A stretch of 5,273 bases of DNA from Pseudomonadota bacterium (lineage in GTDB: Bacteria; Pseudomonadota; Gammaproteobacteria; Xanthomonadales; Rhodanobacteraceae), in contig JANXVS010000383.1 in the NCBI GenBank assembly GCA_025351555.1, positions 1-5,273 on the forward strand. The letters run 5' to 3'. How positions within the stretch are numbered: the first letter of the stretch is position 1; every line of letters starts with the position of its first letter. The position numbers and the translations under genes were made by a program. The notes beneath the pieces are model-generated. The model saw nothing but the letters and a program-made list of their open reading frames with translations. It was not told the origin of the DNA and ran no database searches. Below, piece by piece: positions 4,714 through 5,273 of this stretch.

Positions 4714-5273
4714 TCACGATCCACGGCTATTCGCCATCGGGCAACTGCCACAAGCTGCGCATGCTGCTGGGGCACCTCGGCCGCGAGCATCGATGGATTG
4801 AGACTGACAGCGCACATGGCGCCACGCGCACGCCGGAATATCTGGCGAAAAATCCGAATGGCAAAGTGCCGATGCTCGAACTCGATGATGGTCGGGCGAT
4901 GGTCGAATCGAATGCGATCCTGTGCTGGCTCGCCGACGGCACGCCGTATTTCGCCGGCGATGCCTGGCAGCGGGCGCAAACCCTGGCATGGATGTTCTTC
5001 GAGCAATACAGCCACGAGCCCTATGTCGCCGTGGCGCGCTTTATCTGTGGCTGGACGCCGGCCGATTCGCCGCGTCGCGCTGATCTGCCGAAGCTGCGCG
5101 AGCGCGGCTATCAGGCGCTGGCGGTCATGGAAAAGCATCTCGTCGCGAATCAATGGTTCAGCAGCATGGGTTATGGCATCGGCACGAAGCCGGGCTGCGC
5201 ACGCACGCGTGCCAGCCAGGCGCGCACCGCGGGATACGCAGCCAAGTCGAAACCGCCTTCGGCAGCACAATGC
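4710..5273 (+). pseudogene. Glutathione S-transferase; C-terminal region disrupted by an apparent inversion, runs off window
   Basis: ATG 4710 overlaps the GNAT stop (ATGA), with a weak GGGG ribosome site nearby. Residues 1-157 are a normal GST that would conjugate or reduce substrates with glutathione in the cytosol. GYSPSGNCHKLRMLL (6-20) begins the thioredoxin fold, KNPNGKVPML (47-56) supplies the cis-proline P54, and VESNAILCWLA (65-75) gives the glutathione-binding E66-S67. NQWF...GYGI (147-157) is the start of the last helices. After I157 the forward frame stays open to the window end, but residues 158-188 (GTKPGCARTRAS...) are Arg/Ala/Ser-rich and unlike any GST. The expected C-terminus is instead readable on the minus strand. 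Depending on what follows 5273, the gene is either broken, an invertible variant or an assembly artefact. GST identity of the first 157 residues is confident. Confidence 0.85.
5171..5272 (-). pseudogene. Inverted C-terminal fragment of a glutathione S-transferase
   Basis: Read leftward from 5272 to the TAA at 5173-5171, the minus strand encodes 33 residues: HCAAEGGFDLAAYPAVRAWL followed by ARVRAQPGFVPMP, then stop. This is the textbook GST ending (EGGFDL...YP.VRAWLARV...PG.VPM), and it is the part missing from the rightward GST. The rightward gene breaks off at I157. A full GST of about 200 residues would need roughly 9 residues (ADIALYAYT-like) and then exactly these 33. Those 9 codons would lie just beyond 5273 on the minus strand. 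The fragment has no start within the window. It may be the flipped 3' end of the same gene, or the tail of a second, convergent GST gene. Confidence 0.8.

Noticed and set aside
4638..5270. A 210-aa minus-strand frame opposite the GST
   Set aside because: It is in a different frame from the inverted GST C-terminus and is an antisense shadow of the GST body; only 5272-5171 in the other minus frame carries GST sequence.
1..5273. CRISPR array, tRNA, rRNA, transposase or phage integrase
   Set aside because: No regularly spaced repeats, cloverleaf-like sequence, ribosomal segments or transposase/integrase motifs were seen by eye; the only repeat element is the non-coding palindromic one at 1444-1550.

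Overview
The window is GC-rich, gene-dense bacterial chromosome with short intergenic gaps and chained ATGA stop/start overlaps. Codon use and the identity of the recognisable genes (PF06189-type 5'-nucleotidase, glutaryl-CoA dehydrogenase, a CGTCAT-ended palindromic repeat) suggest a proteobacterium. A gammaproteobacterium of the Xanthomonadales / Rhodanobacteraceae type is most likely. That placement is inference; no rRNA or tRNA is present to fix it.

Layout. Positions 1-1437 run rightward: the C-terminal half of a cytosolic-type 5'-nucleotidase, overlapping by ATGA with a 164-aa uncharacterised protein, followed by a diverged tandem paralogue of about 165 aa. Positions 1438-1563 separate two convergent genes and hold a palindromic repeat element (about 1444-1550) built of nested hairpins. 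Positions 1564-2403 (minus) encode a NodB-type polysaccharide deacetylase family protein. A 72-bp divergent intergenic region carries a plausible sigma-70 promoter for the rightward gcdH (glutaryl-CoA dehydrogenase, 2476-3645), the most securely identified gene here. A three-gene rightward cassette follows: a membrane-anchored protein with a type IV pilin-like C-terminal domain (3674-4150), a RimJ/RimL-type GNAT acetyltransferase (4147-4713) and a glutathione S-transferase (from 4710). Each gene overlaps the next by ATGA, so translation is probably coupled.

The most unusual observation is at the right edge. The rightward GST gene is normal up to about residue 157 (the YGI motif, about 5180). 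The remaining ~100 bases then encode the GST C-terminus, including its stop codon, on the opposite strand (5272 down to 5171). The 3' end of the gene is therefore inverted relative to its body, and the breakpoint lies in a short stretch (TATGGCATC) that fits both arms. Either a short segment flanked by inverted repeats has flipped, or there is a fold-back/assembly chimera, or the ends of two convergent GST genes meet here. Sequence beyond 5273 would decide.

Other points of interest are a perfect 24-bp palindrome inside the deacetylase coding sequence, the pair of diverged uncharacterised paralogues, and the pilin-like domain on a non-prepilin membrane anchor. No CRISPR array, transposase, integrase, tRNA or rRNA is visible. 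No multi-gene defence or biosynthetic system can be supported.
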